Of a stretch of DNA of 9,636 nt, positions 7,301-9,636 are shown in pieces. This DNA is from Chloroflexota bacterium (GTDB lineage Bacteria; Chloroflexota; Anaerolineae; Aggregatilineales; Phototrophicaceae): assembly GCA_023392115.1 (NCBI GenBank), contig JAEVZT010000176.1:1-9636 (forward strand), in the 5' to 3' direction. A program made the translations under genes and the position numbers. Each line of letters begins with the position of its first letter. Position 1 is the first letter of the stretch. The notes beneath the pieces are model-generated. The model saw nothing but the letters and a program-made list of their open reading frames with translations. It did not search any database and was not told where the DNA came from.

Positions 7301-7978
7301 TACCGCGCTGGCGATATCCGTCCCGAACAGCATGCGCCCGGTCGTGTCGAGCGTCACCTGCACTTGAAGCGGGATGCGGACGCCTTTGTCCTCAAACAGG
7401 CGGTTGATGCCGTAGACCGCCGCCTTGACTTCGAGGATGTCCTGACTCGTCTCAATCAGCAGCAGATCAGCACCGCCCTCGACCAAGCCGAGCGCCTGCG
7501 TGTAGAACACGTCCGCCAGTTCGTCAAACGTGATGTTGCTCAGGTCGGGGTCGCTGCCGCTCGGCAGCTTGCCGGACGGACCGATGCTGCCGGCGACAAA
7601 GCGCGGGATGCCCGTTTCGCGCTCGAAGCGGTCGCAGACGCGGCGCGCGATCTGCGCGGCGGCGCGGTTGATGGCGACCGTCTGATCCTGCAAGCCGTAT
7701 TCCGCCAGCGTCAGCGGGTTGGAGCGGAAGGTGTTCGTCTCGACGGCTTCGCTGCCGACTGCAAGAAACGACGCGTGAATTTCCTCGATCACGTCCGGTC
7801 GCGTGATGCACAGGTAGTCGTTGCAGCCGTTGTACTGCTCGCCACCGAAGTCGTCGGCAGTCAGGTTATAGCTCTGGATGCTTGTGCCCATCGCGCCGTC
7901 GAAGATCACAACATGATCGGCGATGGCGTCGAGGTAACGCCGGTTGGTATACGTGCGATTCTCTTCTCGTTGCGTCAT
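4397..7978 (-). CDS. metH: Cobalamin-dependent methionine synthase (5-methyltetrahydrofolate--homocysteine methyltransferase)
   Basis: The 1193-residue protein is close to the 1227 of E. coli MetH and has all four modules. The homocysteine barrel (about 20-325) has D-G-A-M-G-T, E-T-N-T-F-R-S-N and zinc ligands Cys241 and Cys306/Cys307 (G-G-C-C-G-T-R-P-E-H-I). The pterin-binding barrel (about 362-615) starts M-I-G-E-R-V-N. The helical cap (about 650-735) leads to the B12 domain with G-D-V-H-D-I-G-K-N, where His757 is the lower cobalt ligand, then the S-A-L-L-V-S-T stretch and I-G-G-A-A. The C-terminal reactivation domain (about 915-1190) binds AdoMet through R-Y-S-W-G-Y-P-A-C-P-D (1123-1133). 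MetH transfers the methyl of 5-methyl-tetrahydrofolate to homocysteine in the cytoplasm and yields methionine. The start at 7978 is chosen for GAAGGTGA directly upstream; an in-frame ATG at 8002 would overlap the toxin gene. The start is 10 nt after the vapC stop, so a shared transcript is likely. Confidence 0.97.
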   Translation of the reverse strand: MTQREENRTYTNRRYLDAIADHVVIFDGAMGTSIQSYNLTADDFGGEQYNGCNDYLCITRPDVIEEIHASFLAVGSEAVETNTFRSNPLTLAEYGLQDQTVAINRAAAQIARRVCDRFERETGIPRFVAGSIGPSGKLPSGSDPDLSNITFDELADVFYTQALGLVEGGADLLLIETSQDILEVKAAVYGINRLFEDKGVRIPLQVQVTLDTTGRMLFGTDIASAVVTLEALPIDVIGLNCSTGPEYMREPVKYLVEHSRFPISILPNAGLPINVDGEAVYPMEPDPFSDMVSEFTRWGVSIVGGCCGTRPEHIDKLYRRVHGHPVTDTLAGVPRQPQKPREVQHEPQASSGMRAAAMQQNPGPTMIGERVNSQGSRKVKRLLLADDYDSILEIAHEQVNSGAHMLDVAVAVTERADEALQMQTLVKKLAQAVEVPLIIDTTEADVIDAALSVYPGRAIINGNNLENGRERIDRVLPLAKKYGAGVLSMTIDEEGMAHDRQRKYEIAQRITDIAVNDYGLRPEDLIFDTLTFPLTTGQEELRNDAVETIEGIRLIKQQLPGVMTALGVSNVSFGVNPAARGVLNSVFLYHAVQAGLDMAIVNPAHITPYAEIPEDQRKLADDLIFNSDQDALPRFIQYFEQNNVQTSAQQLEDPTEHMTAEEAIHWQIVHRKKEGVERLIDECLTRQDAVGVLNNVLLPAMKEVGDKFGSGELILPFVLQSAEVMKKSVAYLEQFMDRVEGVSKGVVVLATVYGDVHDIGKNLVKTILSNNGYTVHDLGKQVPANTIIEKAIEYDADAIGLSALLVSTSKQMPLIVNELARRDLRVPVLIGGAAINRKFGRRILFLEGSEELYAPGVFYCKDAFEGLDVMDKLVDPLTREAFVDQIKGEAYAELNKPVPVRRERRYDRIVTVQPSPDIPKPPFWGAKTIREMPLEVVLKYLHKPELYRLSWGAGNTHGDAWTQLEAEYEARLARMTREALHAGTLKPQAVYGFFPVNSDGDDLIIYDPAPFQAALSANGSAEQVERSEIARFAFPRQPFGEHLCISDYFAPVERGQVDTVALQVVTVGSTATEHFDRLQAANEYGEGYFFHGLAVQTAEATANYVNRVVINQQLAIPGGRGKRYSWGYPACPDLSGHAILLKLLPAAATELGLTLTESYQWVPEESTAAIVVHHPDAKYYSIGIDRLQQIEEA

Positions 7979-7988
7979 GTCACCTTCT

Positions 7989-8399
7989 CTACCAACTCTC
8001 AACCGTCAACTCGTCGACATACTGAAAGTGCTTATCCCTCGTTAACAGCGTCAGATTGTGCTGAAGCGCCGTAGCAGCAATCCAGATGTCATTCTGCGGA
8101 ATCGGGCGGCCTTTACGGCGAAGCTGTGCTTGAATTCGCCCATACCAGCGCGCGGTTTCGGCATTGCAGTTCAAGATCGATCTTCCAGTAATGAACGCTT
8201 CCACAGTAGCACGGTTGCGTTCAACTTGTGATGACTTCTCTGCCCCGAAAAATAACTCACCCACAACAATGCTCGAAAAGAAAATGCCTTGCCCTGTTTG
8301 CAGGAACCTCTCAATCGTCTGATCGCCGCTCATACGAGCGATCGCGGCATTTGTATCAAGCAAGTAGCCTCTACTCAGGGAAGTTGACGTCTGGCTCAT
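7989..8399 (-). CDS. vapC: PIN-domain ribonuclease toxin, VapC type
   Basis: The 136-residue size and layout are those of VapC toxins, which cut RNA (often tRNA) with magnesium until bound by their antitoxin. The four acidic residues of the PIN active site are visible: Asp15 in Y-L-L-D-T-N, Glu48 in V-V-G-E-L-F-F-G-A, Asp104 in P-Q-N-D-I-W-I-A-A and Asp122 in L-L-T-R-D-K-H-F. Nothing looks broken, so it should be active. The ATG at 8399 overlaps the antitoxin gene by 29 nt in another frame, typical translational coupling; TTG at 8426 is a possible longer start. The gene ends 10 nt before metH, an unusual downstream partner. Confidence 0.88.
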   Translation of the reverse strand: MSQTSTSLSRGYLLDTNAAIARMSGDQTIERFLQTGQGIFFSSIVVGELFFGAEKSSQVERNRATVEAFITGRSILNCNAETARWYGRIQAQLRRKGRPIPQNDIWIAATALQHNLTLLTRDKHFQYVDELTVESW

Positions 8400-8619
8400 C
8401 GTCGATCCGCTCACAGTCTTCTTCAATGGCTTGTTCCATGAGTTTGAGGTCTTCAGGATCGATGTGTAGGTGTTTCGTTCGCTCTAGGAACAGGTATCCC
8501 GGTTCGCCACGCGGACGATCCTGCAACGTTTCGATGTATTCCCAGACTTCGCGTTGCTGCTCCCCCGAAAGCTGGTCGAGCCGTTCAACAATCCGATCTT
8601 TGAAGGACACGTTATCCAT
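8371..8619 (-). CDS. Antitoxin partner of the VapC toxin (VapB-like role)
   Basis: This 82-residue acidic protein lies directly before vapC and overlaps it by 29 nt, the normal arrangement of an antitoxin. The N-terminal half (F-K-D-R-I-V-E-R-L-D-Q-L to about residue 32) is predicted helical, followed by P-R-G-E-P-G-Y-L-F-L. The C-terminal part, D-P-E-D-L-K-L-M-E-Q-A-I-E-E-D-C-E-R-I-D-D-E, is strongly acidic and would suit wrapping over the toxin. I do not see a clear AbrB, Phd or ribbon-helix-helix DNA-binding motif, so the assignment rests mainly on position. The start at 8619 is preferred because AGGAG lies 8-12 bases upstream; a longer frame from 8718 would overlap the nucleoside phosphorylase gene. 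The gap from that gene is 11 nt. Confidence 0.75.
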   Translation of the reverse strand: MDNVSFKDRIVERLDQLSGEQQREVWEYIETLQDRPRGEPGYLFLERTKHLHIDPEDLKLMEQAIEEDCERIDDEPDVNFPE

Positions 8620-8630
8620 CGTCCATCTCC

Positions 8631-9395
8631 TCACAACTTCAAACACGCTTCGGCGGACAGCCAGAACAGCTTCTCGCGGGTTGACGACTGCCCCTTGATC
8701 CAGTCGCGCTGATCCCACACGTCGCCGCTGACGTCGTCGCCGCCGTACAGAACTTGCCCGAAGGTCACGCCGCGAAACTGCGCCACCGCGAAAAACGCTG
8801 CCGCTTCCATTTCGACGGTCAGGCAGCCTTCCTCACGCCGCCGCGCGATCTTCGCCGGGGTTTCGCGGTACAGCGCGTCAGTCGTCCACGTCTTGCCGAG
8901 TACATAGGGGACGTTGTGCGCGTCGAGCGTCGTGGCAATCGCCTCGACCGCCGCCGGGCTTGGCGTCGTTTCGCGGCTCGCGGGCAGGTAGTGGTAGGAC
9001 GTGCCTTCGTCGCGCACTGCCGCGATCGGGACGACGAGATGCCCGACCGTCAGTTCGCGGTTGAGCACGCCCGCGCCGCCGCAGGCGATGAACTTGCGAC
9101 AGCCCGCCGCGATGATCTCTTCAAGAAACCCTGCTGCCAGCGGCGCGCCAACCCCGGGATGCAGCACAGCAAAGCGCTGACCGTCACGCTCGACGACGTA
9201 GATCGGATTCCTGCCGATCTCACTGCCGAGCCTGTGGACACACATGCTGTCATCACACACGCTGCCGATGACTTCCTGAAAAAAGCATAGGACGCAGTGT
9301 TCCGGCAGGCGATCGACCTTGCGGATCAGCTTTCCCGGTTCTATGAGCGCTTCGGGCGCGCTGTCGTATTCAAGGATCGGGTACTCGTGCTGCAT
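8631..9395 (-). CDS. Nucleoside phosphorylase-family protein (uridine phosphorylase / MTA-SAH nucleosidase superfamily)
   Basis: The 254-residue length and central motifs match the PNP/UDP phosphorylase fold. Visible are G-G-A-G-V-L (106-111), V-G-H-L-V-V-P (117-123), R-D-E-G-T-S-Y-H-Y-L-P (128-138, as in uridine phosphorylases), W-T-T-D-A-L-Y-R-E (170-178), and V-E-M-E-A-A-A-F-F (194-202), which binds the ribose. Asp220/Asp221 in Y-G-G-D-D-V-S-G take the place of the base-binding acid. The early G-D-P-x-R phosphate-loop motif of classical uridine phosphorylases is not seen; instead there is a Cys/His-rich stretch, H-C-V-L-C to M-C-V-H (33-54). The reaction may be phosphorolysis or hydrolysis of a nucleoside. 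Proximity to metH makes methylthioadenosine or SAH a conceivable substrate, but the motifs lean to uridine-type. The start lies 3 nt after the preceding stop, with a weak ribosome-binding site, so translation is probably coupled. Confidence 0.82.
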   Translation of the reverse strand: MQHEYPILEYDSAPEALIEPGKLIRKVDRLPEHCVLCFFQEVIGSVCDDSMCVHRLGSEIGRNPIYVVERDGQRFAVLHPGVGAPLAAGFLEEIIAAGCRKFIACGGAGVLNRELTVGHLVVPIAAVRDEGTSYHYLPASRETTPSPAAVEAIATTLDAHNVPYVLGKTWTTDALYRETPAKIARRREEGCLTVEMEAAAFFAVAQFRGVTFGQVLYGGDDVSGDVWDQRDWIKGQSSTREKLFWLSAEACLKL

Positions 9396-9398
9396 TGC

Positions 9399-9636
9399 CT
9401 ATTCCGTTCCGGCGAACCGCCGCAGCTGCTCCGTGTGCTCGCCGAAATCTTCAGCCATGATCGTCAGCCAGCGGGCGTAACGCTTGTCTTCGGACGCGCG
9501 CTCATTCGGCACAAGCGCAGCGTGCGAAATGAAACTCTGAATGCCCTGTCGCAGCTCGTCGAGCGTCGCATCCCAGTCTTTATCCGCCCGTGTAGCCACC
9601 GACTCGGCGTTGAAGCTGTCGATGTCGTAGCGCACA
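9399..9636 (-). CDS. DinB/ClbS-like four-helix-bundle protein (C-terminal part)
   Basis: The gene enters from the right edge; about 78 codons are visible before the TAG stop. The fragment is helical and polar. W-D-A-T-L-D-E-L-R-Q-G-I resembles the third-helix region of DinB/ClbS/DfsB proteins (W-x-x-x-L-x-E-L), and W-L-T-I-M-A-E-D-F-G-E-H-T-E-Q-L resembles their last helix with the conserved E-H. Family members are often metal-binding bundles with thiol-transferase, hydrolase or unknown activity. The N-terminal helices, which hold other metal-binding histidines, lie outside the window, so the assignment is tentative. The stop is 3 nt before the nucleoside phosphorylase start, which points to one operon. 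A GTG at 9635 is possible in this frame but is more likely internal. Confidence 0.5.
   Translation of the reverse strand, partial: VRYDIDSFNAESVATRADKDWDATLDELRQGIQSFISHAALVPNERASEDKRYARWLTIMAEDFGEHTEQLRRFAGTE

Noticed and set aside
7979..8000. SAM or cobalamin riboswitch before metH
   Set aside because: Only 10 bases separate metH from the upstream gene, leaving no room for a leader; no matching conserved motifs were recognised in the 203-base gap downstream either.
7979..8002. Longer MetH start at 8002
   Set aside because: It would overlap the toxin gene and add eight residues without a good ribosome-binding site, whereas GAAGGTGA lies just before the ATG at 7978.
4457..8074. Two very long + strand open frames (4457-6265 and 6455-8074) opposite metH
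   Set aside because: They lie antisense to a clear full-length MetH, are extremely rich in Arg, His, Val and Asp as expected for the opposite strand of GC-rich codons, and show no family motifs.
8754..9290. Open frame of 178 codons on the + strand opposite the nucleoside phosphorylase
   Set aside because: Antisense shadow with Arg/His-rich composition and no motif.
1..9636. Defence island, CRISPR array, insertion sequence, tRNA or phage genes
   Set aside because: No repeat-spacer pattern, transposase, integrase, cloverleaf or phage-type gene was seen; the only mobile-flavoured item is the vapBC-type pair.

Overview
The window comes from a moderately GC-rich bacterium. The lineage cannot be proved from the sequence. 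The variant motifs in the two folate enzymes (HFPTRGRN and MGDPTR in the reductase domain, LDVAVAVTERADE in the MetH pterin domain), the vapBC-type pair and the many small single-pass proteins recall Chloroflexota (Anaerolineae-like) genomes. That is inference from memory of the families, not a search result.

Layout. The left 1.5 kb is on the + strand: the 3' end of an isoprenylcysteine/phospholipid methyltransferase-like membrane protein, a complete alpha/beta hydrolase, and a 108-residue protein of unknown family. This arm meets the rest of the window tail to tail with only 2 bases between stop codons. Everything from 1506 to the right edge is on the - strand. In transcription order (right to left) it holds the end of a DinB/ClbS-like helical-bundle protein, a nucleoside phosphorylase-family protein, a VapB-like antitoxin, a PIN-domain VapC toxin and cobalamin-dependent methionine synthase (metH). 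The gaps in this run are 3 and 11 nt, then a 29-nt overlap, then 10 nt, so it looks like one operon. After metH come about 200 nt of non-coding DNA with four hairpins. A second tight run follows: two small paralogous membrane-anchored proteins (18 and 6 nt gaps) and a fused homocysteine S-methyltransferase / methylenetetrahydrofolate reductase.

How the genes work together. The core is the methionine/folate one-carbon cycle. The reductase half of the fusion should make 5-methyl-tetrahydrofolate, which MetH uses with homocysteine to make methionine. The fusion also carries its own zinc-type homocysteine methyltransferase domain, so the locus encodes two such domains. The nucleoside phosphorylase relative could act on purine or pyrimidine nucleosides, or on methylthioadenosine/S-adenosylhomocysteine; the sequence does not decide.

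Least explained parts: the tandem pair of small anchored proteins with two conserved cysteines between the methionine genes; the toxin-antitoxin pair placed directly before metH; and the hairpin-rich gap whose only good intrinsic terminator points opposite to both flanking genes. No defence system, CRISPR array, insertion sequence, tRNA or rRNA was seen.
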